Assembly: GCA_022559845.1 (NCBI GenBank)
Contig: CM040128.1
Span: 222,813,643 to 222,877,642, forward strand
Length of the DNA: 64,000 nt
Direction: 5' to 3'
Source of the DNA: Amorphophallus konjac
Taxonomy: Eukaryota; Streptophyta; Magnoliopsida; Alismatales; Araceae
Made by a program: the position numbers and the translations under genes. Shown one piece after another: positions 21,202-34,143 of the stretch; position 1 is the first letter of the stretch, and every line of letters begins with the position of its first letter. The notes below the pieces were generated by a model. That model made no database searches. It saw nothing but the letters and a program-made list of their open reading frames with translations, and was not told the DNA's origin.

Positions 21202-23478
21202 TGATGCGGGACGGACACGGGAGACGACACTATTAGGTGCCACCCTCGGACTCTAGATGAAGACGCGACCAGCAGCACACACGAGGGAGACACTAAGCCC
21301 GACACTACGAGCTCCTAGTGGCGAAACGTCGCTAACAGAAGTGGAAGCTCACTCGTCGTCCCAAGCGAGGGAAAGCGCGGACCGTGCGCGGTTAAGGAAC
21401 CGGCGGAGGTCAAGGGTAGTCCGACTCAACTTCCGGACTCGGATCGAGTCGCGGGACGGGTCACTCTCACTCTCACAGCGGTGACATGGACACACGGGCT
21501 AGTACCTACGCTCTCGGTAGTGGCAAAAGACCATATACTAGCTAAGCAAATGAACGCCAAGAGGTTCGGACCATTACCTCCACGCACCCGGCGTGGCGAA
21601 GACAACCCCGGCCAATCACGGACCCCCGGTTAACGCAATTTTACAGCAGTACAATAACTTGACCCACTCCACGCAGGGAGGTAAAAGGTCACATGCGGGG
21701 TCCGGGAATCACGCGAATTGGGTTGACGGGCAGCATCTTGATGTCGCCCTGCGGTGCCGAACTCCGCGTTTTCGTGCTTTCCGAACGGCGGGTTCTGCGG
21801 GCCCGCGGGGCCCACGGGTGGCGCTGTCCTCCGGGTCTGCGGGGGGTGGGACCCACTGTGATGGGGACCCCTGGTGGCACGCCTCCACGGACGGCGGTCG
21901 GTCGGGAACACCGATCGGGGGTCGATCGGCCCCGATTCCCAATTTTTGAACTAGCTGCCCACGGATTTTGATTTCTCTTTTCCGGCGCGCGCTCCGGCGA
22001 AAACGGCCGCTGCGGTCAATCCCGACGTCGGATCGGGACGCATGAGCTATCGTTGGAAAGCTCTCTTCAAATGCTTCAATCTAGACTCAAAGAGATCTGA
22101 TGGATCTAGCCGGATCTAGACTTTAATGAATTTACAAATCACTGTTGTACAGTAACCGAAACATCAGATTTACAGGGCACTTGTCTGAGAACCACCGTTG
22201 ACCGCCTAGTAAACCTCCGATTCAGCTCTTGAGTTCTTCTTAAAAATTGTAGGAGATCAAACCACAGAACTGGTGATATTTTTGAAATTGGATTTGGAGG
22301 TGGTGACGATTTGATATGATTTTTGGAGTGGATGGTGGTCGGATCTGGGAACTGGGGGACAGAACTGTAGCTAGGACTGAGAACGATTTTTAGAAAATAT
22401 AAAATGGACGAACCAAAAATTACAAAAAATGGTGGATGAAGGGATGGATGTAAGGAACACCCAGTTAAATTGGACGAACCAAAGAAAATCAAAAAAGGGA
22501 CCTAAGACTTGCAACTTAGGGCGGATGGGAACCTGGACAGAATTTTGGCAGAACCGAAGTGGAAGGGTGGACGAAAATCAAAAATTATGAAACGGGATCT
22601 GAATGACAAACCAAATTTTATGGGGTATCCTTGACACCTATGGAACCTCCAGTAAAATCCCCAGGTCGATCAGAACTCTTGGCTGAGTTGGGAATTTCGT
22701 GGAAGTTGCTGTGGTACTGCGCGGGCAGAACTCCGATGAAGACGATGGCGGTGCGGTGGCGGCTCGTGGCGGCGGCGGCGGTGACCGGAACTGATAGGGT
22801 GGAGTCTCACCACCAGAAGGAAGCCTTCACAGCTTCAAGGGGAGAGGAGGGGCGGCCTAAGCCTTGCTCAAGGAATTTTCTTCCAATTCAAATGCATTAA
22901 TTCAAAAAAATGGGAAAATACAAGCATATATAGGTCATATGTCTAATCAACCCTCAACCGTTGGATCTAGGGGTGTGAGATGGAGGGCTGGGATAGCATG
23001 TGACCATCCACACAAATTAAAATAAAAAAATACAAGGAAGGGGGCGCCCTATTGACTTTGGTGGCAAGGGGGGGACAAGTTTGGTAGCCACCTTGGACTT
23101 TGAAGTCCACTTGTCTCCCATGTGCCTTTTACCATTCAAACTTCTAGATGCCTCCATTTGACATGTTGACTGACCCCACATGGGGCCCATGGGCTGAGGT
23201 GGATCAATGGGAGGGGCCCTGGGGGTCTCGTGGGGCCCGGGGGTCCCACTTTACAAATAAGTCCCTCGAACTATCTAAATTACACACTGATGAAAGAAAA
23301 TAAAATACATTACACACAAATAAAAATCCCCAAAAATATGATAAATGCTATGACTCAGTGGGGAACGTCCAGACTGTCTCCGAGCCATAGGGATGCTGAG
23401 GTGGCTCGGGTTGTGCTCCTCGTGCGGTACCGGTGGCTCGCCGGCTCGTGTCTCGCATGCGCTCGGGTGTCCGCACCA
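21202..23478 (-). repeat. 3' LTR of the chromovirus
   Basis: In the element sense it starts at 23478. CCTATATATG on the minus strand near 22935-22926 is the likely TATA box, about 545 bp in. The first 124 bp also encode the C-terminal tail of the pol ORF (stop at 23355). Short plus-strand ORFs at 21257 and 21593 are duplicated in the other LTR and are not genes. Confidence 0.9.
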
Positions 23479-24389
23479 ATTCTCCCCGGGTGCGAGAAAC
23501 TCGACCCTGTCGAGTAAGGGTCTGCATCGCTCCGGTATCGCTCCAGAAGATCCGGATCAATCCGCTGCAACTCTCCATGTGTGATCCATGTGTCCTCAGT
23601 AGCGGGCCGTCCACTCCATCGCACTAGGTAGCGCGGGTAAGATCCACTCCTGGTAACTGTCACTTGCTCGTCCAGTATACGATCTATATGCTCACGCTGG
23701 CGTGAAAAAGGGGCTGGAGGTGGAAGTGGACACTCAGGTGTGGGATCACTCTCAAGGGGAGGAGATGGCTCAAAAGGCTCACTAGGGATCACCGCTGGGT
23801 CCCTATATGCAACAAGATCCGATACATTGAAGGTAGAGCTTATACCATATTCCTCGGGCAAGTCCACAACGTACGCATTGGATCCAACGCGTTTCAACAC
23901 TCTGAATGGACCGGCTCTGCGAGCTTGCAACTTCTTAACGGTTCCAGAAGGAAACCGTTCAGGTTTTACCCTGATCATGACATATTCGCCCTCATGGAAC
24001 TCTCGGTGGTGTCGGTGGGCATCGGCTAACTCCTTGTACCGTGCATTGCTGGCCTCAATGTGACGACGGATGTCGTCATGCAAACTCCTAACATGCCTAG
24101 CGAATGACTCGGCCGACTCCGACACTCTAGCATGGACAGGCATGGGGACAAGGTCAACGGGTTTCCTAGGCCTACGACCTGTGACTATCTCAAATGGGCT
24201 CATGCCGGTAGACCTATTCACCGAATCGTTATATGCAAACTCAGCCATGGGTAGGATGAGATCCCAATCCCCAATGCGATCCTTAACTAGACACCTCAAA
24301 AGATCTCCCAGACTCCTATTGACCACTTCGGTCTGACCATATGTCTGGGGGTGATATGCAGTGGAAAACTTGAGGTGAGTACCCATCAT
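23355..24389 (-). pseudogene. Chromovirus integrase C-terminal half with chromodomain
   Basis: Continues the pol frame after an in-frame TGA at 24405-24407. It holds the last part of the integrase core (HPQTYGQTEVVNRS, with the catalytic Glu), a GPF/Y module (RAGPFRVLKRVGSNAYVVDL) and a canonical chromodomain (YLVRWSGRPATEDTW, residues about 231-275), which in this family directs integration to modified chromatin. The last 41 codons lie within the 3' LTR. The first Met after the stop is not a genuine start. Confidence 0.88.
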
Positions 24390-24404
24390 ATGCCATAGTG
24401 TCTT

Positions 24405-27400
24405 TCAAAAGTAGGAAGTGAATCTGACATCACGGTCAGACACTATAGTGTGAGGCAACCCGAACTTGCACACCACATGAGTAAGGAAAAGGCGGGCTAC
24501 CCTAGAAGCATCCGAAGTCTTTGAGCAAGGGATAAAGAGGGCCATCTTCGAGAAACGGTCAACAACAACATAGACCGAGTCATGCTTCCTAGAGGTACGT
24601 GGCAATCCCAAAACAAAATCCATACTAACATCCTGCCACGGGGCATCAGGCACGGGAAGAGGCGTATAAAGGCCTGAGCTTTGCTTCTTCATCTTGGCCG
24701 TAGCACATGTACGGCACTGAGCCACGATGTTAGCAACATCGCGCTTTAAGCTCGGCCAATAAAATCGATGCTCCACTGCCTCAATAGTCTTGTTCCGACC
24801 AAAGTGGCATGCTAGACCGCCCGCATGTAGTTCCCACACTAAGAAATCTCGAACCGAAGTTCGGGGAACACATAGCCTGCTACTTCGAAAGAGGTAACCC
24901 TCCTGAAGCATATACTCATCAAGGTCTCTCGAGGGTCCGGCCTGGAGGGTGGTAAAAATCTGACCGAAGTCAGGACAATCAACATAGGCCTCCTTCATCT
25001 TCTCTAACCCTATGACCTCGGCACTCATGGTGGTAAGCAAGCATGCTCGCCGACTCAAGGCATCAGCCACCTTGTTCTCCACTCCAGCCTTATGTTTAAG
25101 CACAAAGGTGAACTGCTGGAGATACTCGACCCAACGACTGTGACGCGAGTTAAGCTTCTTTTGGGAATGGAGGTACCTCAATGCCTCGTGATCGGAGTAT
25201 AGGATAAACTCCTGATGTAAAAGATAGTGCCTCCAATGCCTAAGAGCCTGAACAACTGCGTAGAATTCTTTATCATATGTGGAATATCGCAGTTTCGCGT
25301 CGTTCAGCTTCTCGCTGAAATATGCGATCGGGTGGGACTCCTGACTCAAAACTCCTCCAATCCCAACACCCGACGCATCACAACAGACCTCAAACACCTT
25401 CGAGAAATCAGGCAATCGAAGGATAGGTGTCTGGGTCATGCGCTCCTTGATATCCTTGAAGACGGCAGATGCGGCCTTCGTCCATACAAATGTGCCCTTA
25501 CGGATGCAATCCGTGATCGGGGCGGTGACGGAGCTAAATCCGCGGATGAAGCGACGATAGAACGTCGCAAGGCCATGAAAGCTGCGGACATCATGAACCG
25601 TACGGGGTTCCGGCCACTCAACAATGGCCCGGACCTTCTCCGGATCGGCGGAGACCCCAGTACTAGACACAATGAAACCCAAGAAGGTAAGCTGAGGTGT
25701 CATGAAGGCACACTTCTTTGGGTTAGCAAACAACTGCTCTCGCCGAAGAAGTAGACAGACCTGCCGAAGGTGGTCCAAGTGGTCCCCTGTGGTGCGGCTA
25801 TAGATAAGGATATCATCAAAATACACCACTACAAAGACTCCAATGAAAGGTCGAAGGACCTGAGTCATGAGCCGCATGAAAGTGCTAGGGGCATTGGTCA
25901 ACCCAAAAGGCATGACCAACCACTCATATAGACCGTCCTTGGTCTTAAATGCGGTCTTCCACTCATCACCTGGCCTAATCCTCACCTGATGGTAGCCACT
26001 CTTAAGATCGATCTTCGAAAAGATAGTGGCACCTGCCATCATGTCTAGCATGTCATCCAGGCGGGGAATAGGGAACCTGTACTTCACGGTGATCTTGTTG
26101 ATGGCACGACTATCAATACACATTCTCCACGTGCCATCCTTCTTCGGGGCGAGTAATGCGGGTACAGCACATGGACTCATGCTGTCCCGGACAGATCCTC
26201 TCTGCACAAGCTCATCGACCTGCCGTTTAAGCTCGGCATGCTCCGTGGGGCTCATTCGATAATGAGGAAGGTTGGGCAAAGAAGAGCCCGGAACAAGGTC
26301 GATAGCATGCTGAATATCCCGCATGGGTGGGAGTCCCTCGGGAAGCTCATCGGGAAAAATATCAACAAACTCCCGCAGAATAGGAACAACCTCGGGTGGG
26401 AGCTCACCCTCGGAGTCCCGCTCCACCTCTCGGACCGTAATGGCAAACACCGGACAGCCCTGACTAAGCTCCTGCTCCATTTCCCGGGAGCTAATCATCA
26501 TCAATCTCCTCGTCGAGGGCTCTCCTGGGCCAGAGGTAACGGTCATAGCCCGAGCTGGGGATGGGGTACTAGGCCCGGGAACGGAAGGCTTCGGAGTACT
26601 AGGGCCAGTAGGACCCCTAACAGATGGGCTCCTGGGCCGAACGGGTTGGAGGGTGACCCGCTGGCCATCATGGTCGAAGGTACAGGTGTTCGACCGACCA
26701 TGGAGTGTAGCATCTCGGTCGAATAACCACGGCCTACCAAGAATGATACTTCCCACTTCCATGGGAAGAACATCACACCAGATCTCGTCACGGTAGGAGT
26801 GGAGCTGCAGCGGGACCAAGCACCGCAGCCTGACCGAAATGGAAGTGGTATCCACCCATGATACCTGGTAGGGGCAAGGGTGGTCTACGGGTGTGAGACC
26901 AAGACGAGTGACAGCGTTCGTGGAGATTGCATTGATACAACTCCCGCTATCGATGACCACCTTGCAAATTTGCTTTCCCAGCCTACAGAATACATGAAGG
27001 ATAGTGGTCCGACGCCAGTCATCACTGACCTGTGGCTGGGTGAGGATACATCTGACGACCCCCACGTGGGTATCGTCTGACTGCTGGACATCCTGGGCCT
27101 CACCTCCCATCTCATAGTACTCGTCAGCTAGCTCTTCATCTGCCTCATAGCTGACTAACTCGAGGCCCGTAGGGGTGGTATCCTCGGCCTGTGTGTCCCC
27201 AATGTGAAGAGATGGGCGGGTGGGACACTGGTTGGCGAAATGGCCAAACCCATTGCAGCGATAACACTGCTGCCGTGATCCACTAGGCTCCCCAATCATA
27301 GGTCCTTTACCTTTATCCTCCCGACGGATAGGAGGCATAGGCAACAAAGGACGTGCAGGAGGTGCGGGTGCCGGTGGACGGGCTATGGGTGGGGCCGTAA

Positions 27401-27797
27401 GATGCTGGGGACGAGGAAGGTCCCTCGGGGGTGGAGGACGAGGCCTAGGAGCAAAGGGCTCGGGGCGAGCGGGCTCCTGAGGTCGTGCCATGGGGGCCCT
27501 CGGATACGTGCCAGATGAGCCACGGGACTCGACACTACGAAGGGGAAAGGAGCCCAACCGATGGGGTGACTCAAACTCGGCCTCGAACTGCTCCAATTCG
27601 AGAGCAATCTGATATGCCTGCTCCAAAGTGGTGGCATTGCGGCGAAAGAGTTCATATTGATAATGGGGCCGCAAACCTCTCCGAAAGCGGGATATCGTCA
27701 TGGTGCTCTCTTCCGTGACCCCGCACCGCAAATAATACTCATCGAACTCGGCGGTGTACTCGGTCACGATCGGTTCCCTTGGGAGATGCTTTGCCAC
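24405..27797 (-). pseudogene. Chromovirus gag C-terminus and pol up to a nonsense codon
   Basis: 1130 codons. In order: gag C-terminal part; CCHC knuckle (CYRCNGFGHFANQC, about residue 176); aspartic protease (VIDSGS, about 282); reverse transcriptase with YFDD (about 659); RNase H (CDASGVGIGG, about 809); integrase HHCC zinc finger (about 998-1036); core Asp in MDF (about 1055); and SDRDVRFTS. It ends at TGA 24405-24407, where related integrases have Trp; a single G-to-A change explains it because the frame continues unchanged beyond. The N-terminus overlaps the gag ORF in another frame. Confidence 0.9.
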
Positions 27798-28552
27798 TTG
27801 TCTATGAGACGTTGGCGATATGAGGCGGGAAGGTACTTCTCCCTCAACTTGGTTTTCATATCATCCCAAGTACCGATCTGGGGTTGACGTCGCTGGTTGA
27901 GCAGGCTCTCCACATTGATCCAATAAGTTTGGGCCTGCCCTTGCAACTTCATCTTTGCGTATCGGACTCTTCGGTGGTCCGTCATCTCAAACCACTCGAA
28001 GTACCGGTCCATGCCGGCCTCCCAATCTAAATACACCCTAGGGTCCAAGGACCCGCTAAAAGTGGGAGGGTCCGCACGCACACCCCTAAGAATGCGGTCG
28101 TCATCCTCGTCATCACGATTCCGTCGTTGATGACGACGACCGTTACCCCCGTGATCATTGTCGGAGGCATAATCATCCACTATAGGCGCCTGTTGCCTCC
28201 CGACATCCTCCACCTGAGCCCTTGGCACAGCGGGTTGCTGCACCGGCTCTTGTTGGCCGTTCGTCGGCGCGGGTTGCGCCGCTACTGGGCCCCTCTCTAG
28301 GACGGCAATCCTCCCAACAAGGCCTTGAATGGACTGCTCCGAAACCCCGGCCCGATCCTCGAGGACCTTCATCCTCCCTTCTAGACGCGTCCCTATGCCA
28401 TCCATACGCGTACTAAGACCATCCATACGCGTGTCTAAACGATCCATGATGGCCCGGAACATCTCGGCCGTGGAAGACTCATCGGAACTACGGGCTCGGG
28501 AGTCCGCCATAGGTGGTGGTGGCGAGTATTGGGTGCCTCGACGGGTGGGCAT
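27764..28552 (-). pseudogene. Chromovirus gag, N-terminal part, frameshifted
   Basis: 262 codons from the ATG at 28552. It has a coiled N-terminal half and the retrotransposon gag core (YLDWEAGMDRYFEWF onward). It ends at TGA 27764 just where the homologous sequence continues in the frame of the 1130-codon ORF (overlap 27764-27797), so a one-base loss has split gag-pol. The intact ancestor probably had one long gag-pol ORF. Confidence 0.88.
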
Positions 28553-28887
28553 GCAAAGACGTACGGACTAGGTGACAACGACCGACTAATGTAAACACAC
28601 TAAATGATGCACTTAGACCTAATTGCAATTTGAAAACACTCTTTTTTTTTTTGGTTTTGAAAAGAATAAGACTCGACTACACCCTAGACATGGCCAAGAC
28701 TCGGTACGCGGCGGAGGTAATCGACCCGAAGGTCACTCGCGCAAGTGTGCGGTCTTCCCGATAGGTATAACCTAACGGTCGGACAACACCTTTGGATATA
28801 CCGAGTGAAGGTGTGTGTGGGGTAACCTTAGACTATGCAAGACTTATGCAACGACTACCCTAGACTCGACTTGCTCTGATACCAATT

Positions 28888-31162
28888 TGATGCGGGACGG
28901 ACACGGGAGACGACACTATTAGGTGCCACACTCGGACTCTAGATGAAGACGCGACCAGCAGCACACACGAGGGAGACACTAAGCCCGACACTACGAGCTC
29001 CTAGTGGCGAAACGTCGCTAACAGAAGTGGAAGCTCACTCGTCGTCCCAAGCGAGGGAAAGCGCGGACCGTGCGCGGTTAAGGAACCGGCGGAGGTCAAG
29101 GGTAGTCCGACTCAACTTCCGGACTCGGATCGAGTCGCGGGATGGGTCACTCTCACTCTCACAGCGGTGACATGGACACACGGGCTAGTACCTACGCTCT
29201 CGGCAGTGGCAAAAGACCATATACTAGCTAAGCAAATGAACGCCAAGAGGTTCGGACCATTACCTCCACGCACCCGGCGTGGCGAAGACAACCCCGGCCA
29301 ATCACGGACCCCCGGTTAACACAATTTTGCAGCAGTACAATAATTTGACCCACTCCACGCAGGGAGGTAAAAGGTCACATGCGGGGTCCGGGAATCACGC
29401 GAATTGGGTTGACGGGCAGCATCTTGATGTCGCCCTGCGGTGCCGAACTCCGCGTTTTCGTGCTTTCCGAACGGCGGGTTCTGCGGGCCCGCGGGGCCCA
29501 CGGGTGACGCTGTCCTCCGGGTCTGCGGGGGGTGGGACCCACTGTGATGGGGACCCCTGGTGGCGCGCCTCCACGGACGGCGGTCGGCCGGGAACACCGA
29601 TCGGGGGTCGATCGGCCCCGATTCCCAATTGTTGAACTAGCTGCCCACGGATTTTGATTTCTGTTTTCCGGCGCGCGCTCCGGCGAAAACGGCCGCTGCG
29701 GTCAATCCCGACGTCGGATCGGGACGCATGAGCTATCGTTGGAAAGCTCTCTTCAAATGCTTCAATCTAGACTGAGAGAGATCTGATGGATCTAGCCGGA
29801 TCTAGACTTTAATGAATTTACAAATCCCTGTTGTACAGTAACTGAAACATCAGATTTACAGGGTACTTGTCTGAGAACCACCATTGACCGCCTAGTAAAC
29901 CTCCGATTCAGCTCTTGAGTTCTTCTTAAAAATTGTAGGAGATCAAACCACGGAACTGAGATATTTTGGAATTGGATTTGGAGGTGGTGGAATTTGATAT
30001 GATTTTTGGAGTGAATGGTAGTCGGATCTGGGAACTGGGGGACAGAACTGTAGCTAGGACTGAGAACGATTTTTAGAAAATATGAAATGGAGGAACCAAA
30101 AATTAAAAAAATGGTGGATGAAGGGATGGATGTAAGGAACACCCAGTTAAATTGGGCGAACCAAAGAAAATCAAAAAAGGGACTAAGACTTGCAACTTAG
30201 GGCGGATGGGAACCTGGATAGAACTTTGGCAGAACCGAAGTGCAAGGGTGGACGAAAATCAAAAATTGTGAAACGGGATCTGAATGATAAACCAAATTTT
30301 ATGGGGTATCCTTGACACCTATGGAACCTCCAGTGAAATCCCCAGGTCGATCAGAGCTCTTGGCTGAGTTGGGAATTTCGTGGAAGTTGCTGTGGTACTG
30401 TGCGGGCAGAACTCCGATGAAGACGATGGCGGTGCGGTGGCGGCTCGTGGCGGCGGCGGCGGACGACCGGAACTGATAGGGTGGAGTCTCACCACCAGAA
30501 GGAAGCCTTCACAGCTTCAAGGAGAGAGGGAGGGGCGGCCTAAGCCTTGCTCAAGGGATTTTCTTCCAATTCAAATGCATTAATTCAAGAAAATGGGAAA
30601 ATACAAGCATATATAGGTCATATGTCTAATCAACCCTCAACCGTTGGATCTAGGGGTGTGAGATGGAGGGCTGGGATAGCATGTGACCATCCACACAAAT
30701 TAAAATAAAAAAATACAAGGAAGGGGACGCCCTATTGACTTTGGTGGCAAAGGGGGGACAAGTTTGGTAGCCACCTTGGACTTTGAAGTCCACTTGTCTC
30801 CCATGTGCCTTTTACCATTCAAACTTCTAGATGCCTCCATTTGACATGTTGACTGACCCCACATGGGGCCCATGGGCTGAGGTGGATCAATGGGAGGGGC
30901 CCTGGGGGTCCCGTGGGGCCCGGGGGTCCCACTTTGCTAAATAAGCCCCTCGAACTATCTAAATTACACACTGATGAAAGAAAATAAAATACATTACACA
31001 CAAATAAAAATCCCCAAAAATATGATAAATGCTATGACTCAGTGGGGAACGTCCAGACTGTCTCCGAGCCATAGGGATGCTGAGGTGGCTCGGGTCGTGC
31101 TCCTCGTGCGGTACCGGTGGCTCGCCGGCTCGTGTCTCGCATGCGCTCGGGTGTCCGCACCA
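28888..31162 (-). repeat. 5' LTR of the chromovirus
   Basis: 2275 bp, matching 21202-23478 with scattered substitutions and a few small indels around 29950-30140. The primer-binding site (reverse complement of GCTCTGATACCA) lies just left of 28888, setting the minus orientation. Confidence 0.9.
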
Positions 31163-33370
31163 CTAACAGCTTGACAAAGGAAGTTCAAAAGAAAACAAAA
31201 GATGGGAGTAAACAGCATCGGAAAGCTGTAAGCACTAAGCACAGAATATGGCTCTTAAAGAGCTGATTGGAGTGGATCTGATCCAACTTCCAGCAAGAAC
31301 AGATCTCCCTCGATCTCACTCTCTTTCTTCACTCTCTCTGTTCTCAACTCCTTCACGTCTGCTTCTCTCCTCTCTTCTTTCTCTTCACACTCTGCTCGAG
31401 CTCTCTATCTCTCACTTTTTCTCTTCTACTTCTTCTCTCTTTCTTTTCTTCTTCTTCTGCTGGATCGTGGAAGCTCTCTCTCCTTCTAATTCTTCTCTCA
31501 GCTTCTGCTCCCTGGCTTCGATCACGATCAACCTCCATCTGAAGACGAAGGCTCCATTATATACCACCAGCAGCAGCAGCAGCAGCAGGGCGCATGTGGC
31601 TTCCACAGTTCCCGCCCTAAGAATTCGGACCACGTGGCAGCATCAGCAGGCTGTCAGTACACGTGTCCTCATCTGGGCACTCTCCTTATCCTCGGATCAC
31701 GTGCCCAGCACCAGTACGCTCAACAACTAGAGTTAGATGGCGTCAACCCACTTGCTCCAAGGAGTTGACGCAGCCTTCAGAGATACTTTATCAGTAAAGC
31801 TCAAGTCTGCTGCGTTGACGCTTCCAACCCACAGCGTTGACGCATCAGAGTAATCCAGTAAGCTTCTTTCTTGATTGATTGAACTACAGCGTCCACGCCA
31901 CTTGATCAAGGCGTTGACGCATTGGTGTCCAGTGATCATTGTCTTCAGTATATAAGCGTGATGCGTCGACGCTACTAGCCCATAGCGTTGACGTAGTGGT
32001 GTTCCAGCAGCTAATACTTTAGCTTGTTTGCTTGCTGCGTGGACGCTACCAGGCCGTGGCGTTGACGCACTGCAGTATTCCAGTGAGCTATGGACTCTGC
32101 CTCATTAACTACTGCGTCGACGCTGCTGTAGCATGGAGTTGACGCAGCCAGGTGAAGCTCTGAAATCCTCTTCAACTGAAGCGTGGACGCATTGAACTCC
32201 CAGCGTCGACCCTGTTCTTCATTGGTGTCATCATCTGAAGACAGTGTATAGACTTTAGAACTGGTGCACGATGTACATACTTCATGATACTCGTCCAATG
32301 TATATACTTAGCTGAACAAGACACACAATGTATAGACTTGCAGCCATGAACAAATGCAATGTATAGACTCTTCAATCGACAGGCAGACAATGTATATACT
32401 TGCTCAACCTGAATCAATGTCTAGACTTCAGCTCAAGGCCAGTGTATAGACTTCAAGCTTCAGAAACGAATGTACAGACTTCACTTAAGAAACGTATGGA
32501 AAGACCCCAGTGTATAGACTTTGCCTTGAACGAAGGTCAGTGATGAGTGTATAGACTTTCACGATGTGTAGACTTGGATACGTGAAAGCTACAGTGAAGG
32601 AATGTATACACTTGACCAAAGCAAGGGCAAATCGAGTGTACAGACTTCATGCCATGAGACGCTGAGCAAGACGCTCCAATGAATAGACTTTGGCTAATGC
32701 ATGAAGACAGACGCTGTACGGACTTGGGTAGCGTGAGACGCTGGAAGAGACAGTCCAATGTATGGACTTCAACTCATGCGACCAAAGCATCAATGCAATG
32801 TGCAAACTTCGCCTGAGACAGTGCATGAGACGGACGATGTATAGACTTCAGCAACAATGCATGACTTGTATAGACTTGTGTTCTCAACGAAACACAAACA
32901 CAACACAATGTATAGACTATGCTGAGTGTCTAGACTTGTGAGATGCATAGAACACACATGAGGCTGTATAGACTTGGAAACCAATGCACACGGCTGACAG
33001 ACATGAAGTGAACTTGAATGAACATGATGTATAGACTTTGGACTCCAAGGTTGATGTATGGACTTTCATATGAAAGGTTGTACAGACTTTGAAGTCTGGG
33101 GGCGTCGACGCATGATGCATGAGACACACTTGCTGCGTTGAGGCTGCATGACTTGCGAAATGCATAGAACATACAGAGGCTGCAATGCACCGATCTTAAT
33201 TCAAGCACAAAACACTTGATGCACTCTCATGCATTCTCCACAGAATATATCAGTTAAACACATGCATTCTTCCACAGAATAGGTCAGATATATTCAAAAC
33301 AATGTGATGACTCATTCATGTTGCTATCATTAAAACACCACATCATCAACAAGACACAGGGGGCACAACA

Positions 33371-33797
33371 GTACCAGGTACGGTGCCTATGTCAAAGGCC
33401 CCTTATCGTATGCCACCTGCGGAGTTGAGAGAGTTGAAGGCGCAGTTGCAAGAGTTGCTGGCCAAGGGGTACATTCATCCTAGCTTTTCCCCTTGGGGGG
33501 GGCGCTGGTGTTGTTTGTGAAGAAGAAGGATGGTAGTTTGAGGCAGTGCATCGACTACCGGCAGTTGAACCAGGTGACTATTAAGAACAAGTATCTGTTA
33601 CCTCGGATTGATGACTTGTTTGATCAGCTTGAGTCTGCCCGGGTGTTTTCACGGATCGATTTGAGATCAGGTTATTACCAGCTATGGATTCGAGAGTCTG
33701 ATGTCGGGAAGACTACGTTCTGCTCGAGGTATGGGCAATATGAGTTCTTGGTGATGCCGTTTGGGCTCACCAATGCCCCCGCGGCATTTATGGATTT
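33371..33797 (+). pseudogene. Old Tekay reverse transcriptase, N-terminal half
   Basis: Resumes the old Tekay pol after the copia insertion. A run of eight G at about 33496 shifts the frame. Downstream, [18 protein letters not shown] and [15 protein letters not shown] match the intact element. It breaks off at 33797 inside the RT palm, where the young Tekay element is inserted; the YVDD box is on the far side at about 44102. Confidence 0.9.
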
Positions 33798-34136
33798 TGT
33801 AATATCCCGGACCTTTCGGATCCTTCTTCGTGGGTCCCGGATCTGGTTTTCGGAGTGTCCGGCTCCGTTGTGTCCGAAATTTCGTTTCAGACATCTTTCG
33901 CGTTCGGGTCGGCGCGATCCGGAGTTGTTTCGGAGGCCCGGAGGCGTTCCGCGGCTTTTCCGCGTGTGTTTTCCGATTCCCGGTGTGTGTTTCGGCTTTT
34001 CTCTTCGGACGCTCGTTGCGGGTGAACCGGGCTGTTCACACGGACACGAGTGGTACCGTTGCGATCGGTGCGTTCCGAGGATCGCGGGGGTGTGATTTCC
34101 TATTTTTTGGAATTTTACGGATTTTCCGGGTTTTTC

Positions 34137-34143
34137 TATAAAA
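34137..34143 (+). promoter_or_regulatory. TATA box of the young Tekay LTR
   Basis: TATAAAA about 340 bp into the LTR, followed within 20 bp by a pyrimidine-rich leader, the usual arrangement of plant retrotransposon promoters. Confidence 0.75.

Larger units (their letters stand above)
21202..31162 (-). mobile_element. Ty3/gypsy chromovirus, minus strand, nearly complete
   Basis: 9961 bp with TSD CTAAC (21197-21201, 31163-31167). LTRs are 2277 bp (21202-23478) and 2275 bp (28888-31162), starting TGGTGCGGACACC and ending GTCCCGCATCA in the element sense. A reverse-complement tRNA-Met primer site is at about 28874-28885 and a polypurine tract (CCGGGGAGAAT) is at about 23479-23490. Gag, protease, RT, RNase H, integrase and a canonical chromodomain are all present, interrupted by one frameshift and one stop codon. 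The LTRs differ at about 1.5-3 % by eye. Chromovirus membership is clear; CRM- or Galadriel-type is my guess from the gag and from pol running into the LTR. Confidence 0.93.
13210..33370 (-). mobile_element. Gag-only Sirevirus-like Ty1/copia element (non-autonomous)
   Basis: Both ends carry long LTRs (TGTTGTGCCCCC...CAACA in the element sense), with TSD GTACC at 13205-13209 and 33371-33375. Orientation is minus: the reverse-complement tRNA-Met primer site (GCTCTGATACCA) abuts the right LTR at 20618, and the polypurine tract abuts the left LTR at 15993. The internal region (15993-20617, 4.6 kb) contains only a gag ORF and about 2.4 kb of non-coding sequence. Long LTRs, coiled-coil gag with CCHC knuckles and repeated AGGGGGAG tracts fit Sirevirus. 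Without pol it needs enzymes from a relative. The chromovirus at 21202 splits its right LTR; without that the element is about 10.2 kb. Confidence 0.92.
20618..33370 (-). repeat. 5' LTR of the gag-only copia element, split by a chromovirus
   Basis: Two pieces, 20618-21201 and 31163-33370, together about 2787 bp, match the left LTR. I count 12 differences in the first 584 bp. The U3 array of TGTATAGACTT motifs is at about 32243-33092. The insertion at 21202 lies between the two copies of CTAAC. Confidence 0.92.
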
